DNA of 64,000 bases from assembly GCA_950295325.1 (NCBI GenBank), contig OX485807.1, positions 35,370,440 to 35,434,439 of the forward strand, written 5' to 3'. The position numbers and the translations under genes were made by a program. Shown in pieces: positions 24,346 through 36,600 of this stretch. This DNA is from Polytrichum commune. Its lineage: Eukaryota; Streptophyta; Polytrichopsida; Polytrichales; Polytrichaceae. The notes below the pieces were generated by a model, which saw only the letters and a program-made list of their open reading frames with translations, did no database searches and was not told the origin of the DNA. Position 1 is the first letter of the stretch; each line of letters opens with the position of its first letter.

Positions 24346-26742
24346 ATGCCTAAAAATAATAGAGAAATGTTATTTAAATTGACTATTTTTTCATGATAAC
24401 CTCAAATACAAAATACCAAGACGTGATCTTTAAAGATTATCGTTATAAAGTAATTCTCAAAAGCAAATCACTAGATCTGGTTTTGGACATAAATTTCATG
24501 ATCTTAACTACTTTGAATTTTTGAAAAGTTTAATATATTCATTGAATTCATTATACACTTGAGGTCATTATCAAATGATTTTGTAGAAAATTATCAATTT
24601 AATTTATTTTTTCTCTATATTTTTACAATATTTTTATAATTACTTGTTCAATATCACCATTTCCACCCACTTGCCCCGTCTTCTAAATTATGTAGATTAT
24701 TTTTGAGATTATTTTTTTCAACAAAAATTACTTGGCTTTGTAGATCAATATGTTTTTAAAATAATTATGATTTTCTTTTTAAACATTAATACAAAACTCA
24801 AGGGTGGTGTATTGAATTGATTCACTTTCACTTAAACTTGTGCAAGGATCAAGATTTGTCCACTTTACTATGCTTGCACCTATAAGGATAACTATAACAA
24901 TCACTTGTGTCAGCATAATATAAACCCTCATCAAAAAATAGATTGCATGATTCTTGAGTGAAGTGCAACATCTATGAGGTCATATCTAAACGGACGACTA
25001 GGCATAGCTACTAAACTAAACCGATTTAGAAGAAGAAACCACAACCCTAATCAAACAAAAAGCTAAATGGAGTAAGTGGATTTGACTAGGTATGGCATCC
25101 CAAATTGTGGTTCAACACAACAACCCTTGAAATTTTATAATATATACTATTATAATCAATAAATGACAAATTGGCATGACAACTCTTCATGTTTCAAGGA
25201 AACCATGTGCCCCAAATCTACGCAAGCCAATATTTTGTATATTTTTGTGTAAGTTTTAGGTGTTAATTTGCACTAGTGGAATTCACAAACAGAGCAAACA
25301 ATTGATGTCGTTGATTCAATCGACGATCTCGGTGGATAAGGCACCATAAAGGCGTTGAAATTATGCATCAAGCAAAATGAGTTGGGTAGGCAAGGTGGAA
25401 GATTCTCTCTCTAAGTGATCACATAGGCCCTCCCAATTCAACCTACAATAGTGATTACATTTTTTAAGAATATTTTATTCTAACCTTGGTAGAATCGGGC
25501 ATTCTTACCAACCCGCTTTTTCTTCCTTGGTTTCTCGATTACCTTACTGAGGTAATCACCAAGTTTGTCACATTCCCGTACAACTATCACTACTTAATTT
25601 TCCCTACCGAGTCATACCGGTACTCTCTACCGGGGATCCAAAGATTCCCTTGATAATGATATTGTTGTACTCAGTAATTACTAGTACCGCCTCCCTAGTA
25701 GCACTACCTCATTGCCTTTTGTCCCAATAGATAGGGTCAACACAATTACCTTACCGGTAGTTGGCATAATCCATTAATCACATTACTGGCAAAGCAACTA
25801 CCATAAAACGATCTCAAGGTTGTCCTAATATGGTTACTCTCTCCTACACCACCCCAATTGGGTCTTGTACGACCAATATTTCACTCTTAGTCATCCTTAA
25901 TGGGGATTTAGGTTGCTACTATATAGTAGGACCCCTTCATATCATAATTTTGTTGTTACATTCTCCACTAACAAACTCTATTTGCTCTCTTCTCTACAAC
26001 CATTCCCATTCCCTTAAGGACCAAATGGAAATTAGCAATACATACCCCTTTCTCTAAAATCGAGGGTCCACCCTTCAACCAAAGTTCTCCTTGCCTATAC
26101 TTGTAGAACGTGTTATTACCATAAGTGTTCCTCGTGAACATTCTTATAATTATATCCAAGCCTTTCAACAACTATTGTATCTTAATCTAGTTTGAACCTT
26201 TTGAGGTACGACCTTCAAACTATTATTGAGCTTGGTTCCTACACATTATTATACTAAGTCCATACATGGAATCCATCACACACACACACACACTCAAATC
26301 AAACCACTTCAATACAATTATAACTTAGTCAAGGTAATCCCACTAGACTACTCAAAAATTGGTCACCCATAACATTGTTTCTCTTATTCTTAAATCATCT
26401 CCAAATGTAAGTCTCTAATCCTACTTCTTCATTCCTAACCACTCCTTAAAAATGTGGTCCCTTTCCAATGGACTTTCATCTTATTCTTATCTACTCCCTT
26501 GCCTCTACTTCTTATCTGCTTATCCTTACCATCCTCTTACAGCCATAAGAATAATATTTTTACTTTTAGCATTGGTCCAACATTCATAAAAACCTCACCT
26601 CCATAGGTTTGTGGTTAATTCATTTCCAATAGGTCCCTGTAGATTAATTCGGGGTAAGTCATCTAGAAATAACAAGTTACATGCTATACTATAATGTAAT
26701 GTGTTTTCACCTTGGGTAATAGTGGGGTAGGGGCCATCATGG
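24346..26742. other. Intergenic, no gene recognised
   Basis: AT-rich. A (CA)n microsatellite lies at about 26277-26293. A truncated, inverted piece of MITE family A (TGTTTTCACCTTGGGTAATA) lies at about 26700-26735, directly before the full copy. Frames at 25830-26171 lack motifs. Confidence 0.5.
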
Positions 26743-26999
26743 CTAGAAACCTGCCTCTTTGAGTTGGGCTCCCACAACAATTTTGTCCAAATTGAAAACA
26801 CAATGAACAATATTATAGCTTGTAGTTTCCTTTTTGAAAGACAAATCAACCCCATAACTGGCATCAAAGGCTCCGATTTAGTGTAGGAAACCCACTAGAG
26901 ATTAATTATCCACAAACCTATAGGGGGTTCATGTTTTTACTAGACCCCTTTTACATCTGTATTGTTGGTGGGGGCCCAAATGAAAAGGTGGGTGTCTAG
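26743..26999. mobile_element. MITE family A copy
   Basis: Left CTAGAAACCTGCCTCTTTGA, right GGGGGCCCAAATGAAAAGGT then GGGTGTCTAG. It is separated from the next copy by only 10 bases, so family A elements sit in tandem here. Confidence 0.75.
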
Positions 27000-27009
27000 G
27001 TGGCCATGG

Positions 27010-27256
27010 ATAGACACCCACCTCTTTGAGTTGGACCCCTACTACTTTTTTCCAAGGTGAAAACACAACCAATTTTATTAGAGCATATAAATTTCAAATT
27101 TTAAAACATTCAACCCCGAAAGTACCAAATTTAGTTTAGTGGGATTCCCTAAAGGTAAAAAAAAACCACAAGCCTATGGAGATCATGTTTTTATTAGACG
27201 CCTAACTTTCCTTGGTAACAATGGTAGGAGCTTGAGTCAAAGAGGTGGGTGTCTAG
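27010..27256. mobile_element. MITE family A copy inside duplication copy I
   Basis: Left ATAGACACCCACCTCTTTGA, right AGTCAAAGAGGTGGGTGTCT then AG. Its partner in duplication copy II is 45842-46088. Confidence 0.8.
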
Positions 27257-27534
27257 CCCTAGCCCTCAATAGAGGCATCCAAGGTGTCCAATTAGGATAA
27301 ACGAACTTGATTAGGCCTACTTACAATTCTTAGAATTAAAAAAATAAAATTGGAAAATTGAATTTTGTTCCAGAGTGCCCAGATAAGCATGAGGTGCTAT
27401 GGCAAGCAACATGTTTTCTAAAAGTGGTTGTTAATTGGAAACAACAAGAGCAATAATCATGAAGCACGATGCTCCTTGACTCATGGCAAGCAACTACACA
27501 ACTACACATGCACATTACAGTGTATATGAGTCCA

Positions 27535-27940
27535 AAATTAGTGTGGAAATAATTAGCATGGGCCACATTGATTATCTAGTCAAGGTGGAAATAACATGGG
27601 TTCAAGACCTTGGGTCTTCCCCCTAAGTCTTCATGCAGGCTTCCAACCAACACATTCAATATAGTTATAGGACAAAAGTAGCACAAAATAAACCAATCAT
27701 CCATATTACTATTTTTAGAATCAAAATCAAAGTGGATCTCATTAATTGCTATTCTAGAAAATTAAATGTGGATAATTTTTTATTTTGTGCTACTTTTGTT
27801 GTATAACAAATATTCAATGTGTTGGTTGGATGTTTGCAAAAACTTTTTTAGGAGAAGACTTGGTCTCTTGGATCCACGTTATTTTCACCTTAACTAGAAA
27901 ATTAGGATAGCCCACGCTAATTTTCCACCCATACTAATAG
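27535..27940. mobile_element. Long-TIR foldback MITE, left tip missing (copy I)
   Basis: The right end has CTAATTTTCCACCCATACTA then ATAGG. Inverted internal matches include ACACATTCAATATAGTTATA against TATAACAAATATTCAATGTG and GCACAAAATAAACC against TTTATTTTGTGC. The terminal TAGTGTGGGTGG present in copy II at 46410 is absent here. Confidence 0.75.
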
Positions 27941-28431
27941 GATCTATTTAGTGCATATGTAGCTTACTTCGATGCCATAGTGACCCCCAACCAATGTACA
28001 GGGAGTGTACCAAGGTTAGTTACGAACTAGCCGAATTGTTTTGGAATTTCCAAATGAGTTTGCAATGGTTGGGATGAGGTACCTATGTAAAATTGTCTAG
28101 GTTGGAAATCGACCGGTTCAAGGGAGAATAGACCGGCAATATGGCCGGTTGAGGCACCATAGTTTGGAATATTTAACGAGAATACTTTTTTTTATTTTAG
28201 GCAAGTAGCTGAAGGGACTAGGGATAGGGCGGAAACTTTTATTAGGGTAATACTAGAGTCATAAGGTCAAAAACCATGGAGGCTAGTTCATGGTTGGTTT
28301 CGTTGTCACTGGATCAATGAGGGTTTTGAGGCTCTAAGCAACCAGGGACCCTCTCTCACGAGTATAAGAAGAGTTTGAGCCCCTTGGGCAAAGTACCTCA
28401 CTCCTCCATTGGGGTTTTTCCGTCAGCAACA

Positions 28432-28838
28432 AACATGACTACATAGAGTCACATTCCACGTGGTCTGCCACGTCGGCCAAATTATGACTTGTCACAATCA
28501 TATTACACGTCAGCAAAAACATGACTACACAGAGTCACATGCCACGTTAGATTGGTTTTTTTTTTGCCTGGGCATGTCAAAAAAAGGCACGGACTCCAAG
28601 GCCAATCAAGGCATGCCCCACGTGCTGTCGGGATCGTAGATTCTATACTTTTATATGTCCAAAATACTGTATATATTCATATGACTGATGTCCGAAGCGA
28701 CTCGTCGGTAATGATTAGACCCAGTCACCGCGCGCATCATCCTCCTCTGGTGCCTCGTCAGTCATATTTTGGGATTTTATAACTTAAAGCAGTCATAAAT
28801 TGCAGTCATAAAATGTGCGTTTTGCTCTAGTGTCCTCT
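28432..28838. repeat. About 405-bp segment absent from the paired duplicate
   Basis: It lies between GGGGTTTTTC and CTCTCTACCTCA, which are directly joined in copy II at about 47289-47305. It has an internal direct repeat (CATGACTACATAGAGTCACA and CATGACTACACAGAGTCACA, about 75 bases apart). No clear target duplication or TIR was found, so insertion here and deletion in copy II are both possible. Confidence 0.7.
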
Positions 28839-29193
28839 CTACCTCAATCTTGCTCCAAGCTTCCGCTTCACCTATTGTGTTTTCAATTGGTGTTTTCAAG
28901 CTCAGTGGCTGGCTTCATGCTAGTGTCAAGGTTTAGGGTGGTGACCTTTTGTTGCTGGCTATTAATGTGTGATTCAAACTCCAAGCACTTTAGCGAAACC
29001 AAAGGAGGGAAAAACTTCGATCTACAAGGAAAAAGACCTTCAACCCCTTCCAAGGATATTTGGGATTTCTTTCAACACAAATACACCCCCTTAAAAGCAT
29101 AACACCAATTTTCTTTTATAAAATATAAAATATAACAAACAAAACCCGACTTACTATACATAACTTCGGAAACATACCGAAGTAAAATTTTAG

Positions 29194-30509
29194 AAACTAA
29201 AGAAAATACCGAATGGTAAAGGTAAATGTAGGAATGTCACCGAGACAAAAACTGGCTTTTGGTAGCTTCCGAGTAAAAAGAGAACAATCCAAACCTCTTC
29301 ATAAAAGGTAGGAAATGTACCGATATTTGTATAGAACTCAGCATGTCATGTCAGGTCAGGTCATGGTGACTGACTCTGATGCTTGCCGAGGAGTCTTGTG
29401 TGTTTCCACTTTCCAGTTGCATAAAAGACTCTTGCAATCAACCTTTTCAAAATCATCTGGGCCCCCTCCCCTCCCCTCCCCTTTCGCTTCCTGCTTCGGA
29501 TCCAACTAATTGGCGGCAGCAACAAGCACCATCACAGCAATACCACCTTAATTAGCCCTATACTTAACTACTAATACTCAGAAAAATGCTAACTTCAAGT
29601 CGGAGTCCTCAAACCCACCGGGGTCAATTTCTGTTACAAACTTGAATCGATTGGGGAGTGCCACTTTGCAGGGAGGTTGAGTTGGTGTGTATGTTGGATT
29701 CCGAGCCGCCGGACTCCAGTGCTGTCTAGATCGATCGATCGATTGATATAAGGCGGATCGGACCCTCTTGCTATACATACATATATACGTGACCATGAGT
29801 TTCAGACTTAGCATGTCATCAGTCTGAATGGATCTTCTTGCAGCAGGCAGGAGTCGTGCAGATTGTGGATAGGTCAGTTGGGAGCATGGCGTTAGGATAA
29901 GCAAAGTCCATATGGTATCCCTTTTGTCGACATCAATCTAGTCACCCCGGGGCCTGTAGTTAAGAAGAACAGATTAGCACTTACTCCGTCCAGTGACTTG
30001 CAAATCCTCCTTCTGTCATCCAGGCAGAGAATTTATCCTGAAATCCTTTTTTTGCAACCAGATCCCATGCACGGGCGGGGTGGAGCAAGTATGATGCATC
30101 CTAGCTACATAAATGCCCAAGTCGGAACGAAATTAGTTCTCGGGTTTTTAATCTGGAGGTTGGTTTGAGATGATGTGGACGTGGTGGGAGCATGAATTTC
30201 TTTACTTAGTGGGTGAAGTTGGTTGAGCCTGAATTGAAGAGCAAGGAAAGAGCAGGCTAAGATAGGAGGTTGAAAGGTTTAACTAAGTCACGACTCACGG
30301 TCTATGGAAGCATCTGATTTTCCCCAAAAAAGTAGAAGAATTGTTGCACAATTGTATCTGCGATATCTTGTAATTGAGTTGTTGTTGTTGGTGGACGTCT
30401 GGCCAACGAAGGCATGGCGATGTCAATGAGTGTATATAGCTTTCTGTACAAGAGGAGGACGAGGATGGGGATATGACCAAGGTCGTGAAATAGGCCAGTT
30501 GCGTCTTGC
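29194..30509. other. Upstream region of the transporter gene, no other gene recognised
   Basis: A 108-codon frame at 29578-29904 (minus) has no recognisable motif. CATGTCATGTCAGGTCAGGTCATG (29341-29364) and a TCGA run near 29730 are short local repeats. This interval should contain the promoter of the transporter gene, but no specific operator can be assigned. Confidence 0.5.
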
Positions 30510-30518
30510 TATATATTA
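30510..30518 (+). promoter_or_regulatory. Candidate TATA box of the NPF transporter gene
   Basis: TATATATTA lies about 160 bases upstream of the proposed ATG (30678), which leaves a plausible 5' UTR of about 130 bases starting near 30540. Assigned from position and sequence only. Confidence 0.4.
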
Positions 30519-30677
30519 AGAGCGAGAGAGAATTAGTCTGGCTTCAATTGTGTTGTTCAACCAAATTGGGAGTCACGGGAAAGTAATTAAGCGAGGATTT
30601 TGTCTGTGTCAATCTCCGTCATCTACAACAGCTACCACTCTTCAATCGATATACCCGAGCTGTTGTGATCTGTGGAG

Positions 30678-33600
30678 ATGGTAAAGTTATCTCGAACAAA
30701 TTTCCCTTTGCATAAATATTTTCTCATCTAACATCTGCCACTGGAGTCAGGGCTTTGCAAGAACAGAAAATTGCGGTGAATGGCTTTTCTAGTAGGTTGA
30801 GGCCATTGGGATGGGAGAGGTAAAATGTGTCTGGGGAGTCTGTTTGTTTTGTGGCTTGAATGTTGAAAGTAAAACGCTTGCTTTCTAAATCCATGGGTTA
30901 GTAGTAGCAACGTAATTGAAAGTTGTGGATTCCAATTTCAGTGCAATGCACGCTCTGAATGCTTGGGGTCTATGTGTTGTTTGTGGTTATTGCAGGAAGA
31001 AGGGGCGGAGTCGGTGCTTGTCGGAGATGGTTCGGTGGATTACCAAGGTCGGCCTGCTAACCGACGCAAGACGGGGGGTTGGCGAAGCACGCCTTACATT
31101 TTTTGTAAATTTGATTCTACCCTTCAAACCCCATCTTTCCAGTGATTGAATCTATCAATAAGTCTGTCTGAATCTCTTGTGAAATGATGCGCTGCCTGCC
31201 TGCCTCTAATTCGCAACTGGGTACCTACTCAGAATCTCGATTTGGGGTAAATAAATTACGCAGTAGACTGTAACAACCACAACAAGGGATCGACTTTGCT
31301 GTGCACGGCATTTCGACTTTGCACAGTAGCCTGTGTCTGATTTGTTTTCGAAATTTCTTTGAGACGTCAAGTTTGGGGCATTGATCTGAGAAATTTCTTT
31401 CCGCGAGATATTTAATTTGGTGCAAGAAGAAGAAAGGCGAGGTTAACGGGTAGGTCATGTTCTTGTGCGAGAATGAATGACTAAGAATTTCATCCATGTC
31501 CCTGGGGGAGAAAGCGCTATTAAATAAGTGCGAAATAGTGTGTGGTAGACAGTGGGTAGGTAGACGGGGATGTTGGAACAAAAGCAAGCAAGCAACCTTC
31601 GCATCCTGAAAAGGAGATTAGTTATTAATTCAACGAAAACTTGAGCAAAGAAATCATCTCAGTGGCTTTGCTTCTTCGCAGTACAAAAGTCACCGGAGTA
31701 ATGACGCAGATTCCGCCAGCTTCACAGCAGACTGTGCCTGTGAATGCTTGGAAAATTGTCTTTGGCGCATTAGTCTGAGAGGTTTCTGGACACAACTTTA
31801 GCTGGCGGAGAAGTACAAAGTCACCAGAGAGTCCTTGTGCAAGGATTTATTCAAAATAAAATAAAATCCCTGTTGGACCTGTGGGAGTGGGCTAGAGTGA
31901 GAGATAGTCTGTGGTAGAGAGTGGCGACATGCGTCGATGTTCCCATTCTCAAAGCTTAATTTTCATTCAAGGAAAACTAGAGCAAAGAATCACGTCTCAG
32001 TGGCTGCCAGAAGGTCCATTGTGCACGAAGCAACAAATTCTTAGAATCCGAGTTTGCCCTCAGATAATGATGAGCGGCACCAAAAACTTCATTTTGAAAT
32101 CCCAAGAATTGAATTCAAATCCTCGAGTTTCTAAGACTGGGTTGTTGTCGTTCATTTTTCTTTTCTTTTAGCAAAGCTTGCATAATTCTTTGAAATCGCA
32201 CTCAGCTTAGCTTCGTATTTGCAAAGGTAGAGTCGATCCTTGGGCATGGCAGGGATAGGAGTAGCACAGACACAATGCACAAATTTCTGGAGCTCTTAAG
32301 TTAGTTTAAGAAAATGTTGAGCAATAATTTTGATTTCTATGAGAATGCTCATCATCTTGGTTTGAAGAACATCAAAGATACTGCGGTGTGATTCTAAACC
32401 AGGCACATAGATCTGCTTCATTCTGGACATTCCCTGCGTTGTAATAATGAAGGTTGAATACTTAAAGGTGTTGAGAATGTTCTTGGGGACTCGAATGCGC
32501 AAGCACATTGATTACAAGTCCAACACCTCACATTTAGACTTGGCTATGAATCTAGCAGAAGAAACTATGGTTACTCGGTTCTCATAAGGTAGATGGTCTT
32601 AAATGGTTACTTTTCCCAACTAGCCCGCTTTTCCTGGGATATGAAACATGCCTTTAGTATGAGATAGTTAGCATATCCAAATCGAGGCCTTAGCCGCTTT
32701 CCTCATAACTTTCGGAGATCGTAAGAATATCTTCTTTATTATCAAAGTGAAGATTCCCATGCCCAGTCAATGGTCATATAGTCCCCCCACCACCCAATTA
32801 TGTAGAGTATTGGGCCTGGAATTGTTATCATATTTTGAGCATGTAGTCCAATCTCTCTTAAACACAATTGTTTTTGTATCCGTTCTTGGAGCCACACCTA
32901 ACCACATAGGTACATTAAGGTATAGGTCTCCAATAAAGATACGTAGCCAAATTAGGCATGTCTACCTAAGTCGTAAAGTCCAACTTACCTTGCGGTTCAT
33001 ACAACTTGCCATAGTTTTAACGATATTGTGAAAACCTTTGTGAAGAATGTGAGATTGATGCCTCGATGCTTTCACAACTCATCATCCACTCTGCTCTTGT
33101 CTGTAATGTAGTCCGATGAGCAGAATTGGTATTCATATATAGTAATATAAAAACCATGCATCAATGCAACTTGATGTATAGGTCAGGCCAAGCGATTTTG
33201 ATGATTTCATTGACTTTGTTGATGTGTCTATTCCTATTTGGATATGAGGAGACACATTAACTCTTGTATTTGTTGACTTTGGCCATGGCTTGACCACTAT
33301 GTTGGACATTTGTCACCCTACCATCAACTACACTAGGCACCCGATAAGTTACCTAGTTCATATGTTTGTTCATAAGCCACCACACCTATTAAAAGTTGGA
33401 TTTCAAATTATGCGCAGGGGTAGATATGTTGTCCATGAATTGTGTCAGAAAACAAAGTTGCAAATTCTACAATGTGTTTTGAATTGGGCGCTGATGGGTG
33501 TATGTAATTTGGGAATGTGGGATGCAGTCATGGAGTTTGCAGAGACGATGGCGTTTATAGGACTACAAATAGACCTAGTGCTTTACCTCATGGATAAGCT

Positions 33601-36600
33601 CAATTTTGCCAACACCAAAGCTGCTACAACCGTTACAAATTTTGCGGGCACGGCGTTCATATGTCCTCTCATTGGAGGTTTTATTGCCGATGCCTATTTG
33701 GGCCGATTCTTGACCATCCTAGTGTTTGGGTTGATTGAGCTTGTGGTAAGCTGCATATTTTGCCCTACATGATTTTATAGTCTATAATATTGTGAAGTAC
33801 AACATTTCCACACTTTTTCAATAACTTGTTATTGAGTGAAGTGATTATAAATGAGAGCATATTTGGTAGACGAGGGAATAATTCCCTTTTTGTGAACAAG
33901 GAACAATGAATAATAAACATCTTAACAGAATCTTTCGTGAGGAATGATCTAATTACCACAAGACCATAAGAAACGCAATGGAATCTAGATTGAATGTGGA
34001 GGGTTGGGAGTGCTGGCAAAGGTAATCAAACTATTATAAGTAAATGACTTGCGGCTTAAATCATGTGTGATTGTTAACAATGAGGAAGGGGGAGAGTGAA
34101 AGCAAGGAAATGTAATTTTTTTTGGCAAGTCTATTTTAAATGGGAGAATTTGAAAACCCACAATCAAATATTTAAAATCCATTCCTCTCAATAATGTGCT
34201 TACAAGTGTGCACACTACCTCATTGGACAAATGATGGCCAGTGTAGAAAACGTAATGCTTTTTAAAATATTTGCAGGTTTGATTTATTGACTGAACTCTA
34301 AGTATAACAAAATTTGCAGGGATGATTTTTGAAACAAGCATGAACAAAGAGCCTCCTCGCCCACATGCTACTGTCCCTCTTCCAATCGTGGTTTTTGCTA
34401 AATTGCAAAATCATGACCTCTGTCTAAGAAAAAACGACAATAATGCAGATCCTACAATGAAAAAAAGAAACCCCTAACCCAGAACCTCTTACTGATGATG
34501 CAGGGCCTGGCTCTTCTGACTGCCTCCGCATCAGTCTCCTCCTTGCGCCCGCCCTACTGTGCAGCTTCACCATGCCAGGCCGCGACTAACAAAGACCTGG
34601 CCGTTCTCTACTTAGGCCTCTACTTAACAGCGCTTGGATCGGGCGGCCTGAAACCCTGCATTTCAAGCCTCGGAGCCGACCAGTTTGATGAGATGAGCCT
34701 GAAGGAGAGGCGGCTCTCGTCGGTCTACTTCAACTGGTTTTTCTTCAGCTTCGTGTTTGGTGGGCTGCTGGGTGTCACGGTGCTCGTGTACATTCAAGAC
34801 AATGTGGGCAACGCGGCTGGCTATGGCATTTGCCTGGCCCTCGTGGCCACCGGCTTGCTTGTTTTGATGTCCGGGTGCCGGCGCTACCGGAGACGGCTGC
34901 CTTCCGGGAGCCCGTTGACACGAATTGCGCAAGTTTTTGTTGCATCGTTGCGAAGAGCTCGGTCACCTCTCCCCGCGGACTCGGAGAGCATGTTGTATGA
35001 GATCGATCATAAGGAAGCTGCACGTCTGGGTGTTCAAAAGATCGAGCACACCAACTACCTGAGGTAGGTTATTGATCTTGTCGAGTCTTGATGAATTAAT
35101 GTTGTATGAGATCGATCATAAGAGAGCTGCACGTCTGGGTGTTCAAAAGATCGAGCACACTAACTACCTGAGGTAGGTTATTGATCTTGTCGAGTCTTCA
35201 TGAATGTTGTATGAGATCGATCATAAGGAAGCTGCACGTCTGGGTGTTCAAAAGATCGAGCACACCAACTACCTGAGGTAGGTTTTTGATCTTGTCGAGT
35301 CTTGATGAATTCGGATCCTGTAATAAAAGTAAGGAAGACGTGCCTATATCGAACATAACCATATCAATTTGGACACCTGTTTTGAGTGGTATGTGGTTAG
35401 CTGTGGATTTGAGAACGGACATCAAAAAGACACGTGTATGAAAAAGAGAATGGACAATGTGGTCGAAACATGGTAACTACTCAAAGTTTAAGAGTCGATT
35501 TGATTGGGGGGACATGTACGACCACTTAATAAGCATGAGAATCTTCACTTTGATAATGAATAAGATATTCATATGTGCTCCAAACATTTATGAGGCAATT
35601 GGCTACAAGCATAATTTGGATTTGCTAATCATCTCATCCTAATTGCATGTTTCATGTCCTATGAGAAGTGGGTGCAGATAGAGAAAAATATCCAAATAAC
35701 ACACACTTCAAATAACCATAACACGAACCAAATAACACCTGCGTGTTTCGTGTTTCTTGTTCTCCGTCTTCTATTGATTAAGTTTACATCTTCCACTTTT
35801 GTGTTGCACCAGCCAATTCATGATGAAACATCACCAACAATTAGTTTGAGAACTTTACTCCCTTGATTTGGTTATGGTTATAATCAGAAGTGCCCGTTTG
35901 TTGATTCCTTAGCTAAATACACAGGTCCTTCCAATTGCGTTTACTACAATAAATATGATATTTAGTGTTACTTACTATTCAGAGTTACATATTTCTATAT
36001 CTTTTTACTATTAATGTAAATTTTTACCAAGTAAACATGTTAATGTTTTATAATTACCAACCAATCAATTCGACCTTTGTTGGTAAAAAATGAGATGTAC
36101 AAGAAATAGTGATAGCATTGTGTAATTCCAAATAATAAGTGACACCAAATATCATATTTAGTGCAGTGAATGTGGAGTGGTGAATAGAATTTGAAGACAC
36201 AGTCCAATCTCTTTTAAATATGTGTCTTTGTGGTGTTTGTTCTTTGATCCTCACCTTACCACACGCCAATTAAATATAGGCATCCAATTAAGAAAAATAT
36301 ACAAATAACACCCACATACCTTAGGCCCACAAGTGTACACCTAGTTTGGTGTGATGTTAAATTGATCTACCATGTTAATAAGTTGATTAGCTTTCATGAC
36401 TTGTCGTCATGTAGTAACAAGTGTCCCATGCCACCTTCTATGGTTGCTACCCAGTTCTTGCAAGGTCATTCAGGTGGTTTAATGATGATAAGTGTGGGCC
36501 ACAGTTAATCAGATATACAATGTGCTTTCAATCAGTTTAACAATTAACCCCATTATGCCTAACATATGTCAACATGTTTAGGGTTTAGGGTTTAGGATTT

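Larger units (their letters stand above)
26789..29193. repeat. Segmental duplication, copy I (partner 45634-47672)
   Basis: About 2 kb of collinear, same-orientation similarity, from AATTGAAAACACAATGAACA to ACCGAAGTAAAATTTTAG. The whole block is non-coding. It carries MITE A elements, a long-TIR foldback and a 3' part with AAGCTTCCGCTTCACCTATT. Relative to copy II it has about 405 extra bases (28432-28838) and lacks the left tip of the foldback element. Confidence 0.9.

Noticed and set aside
36575..36600. Possible telomere sequence (TTTAGGG)
   Set aside because: Only about three units inside an intron; a short interstitial match.
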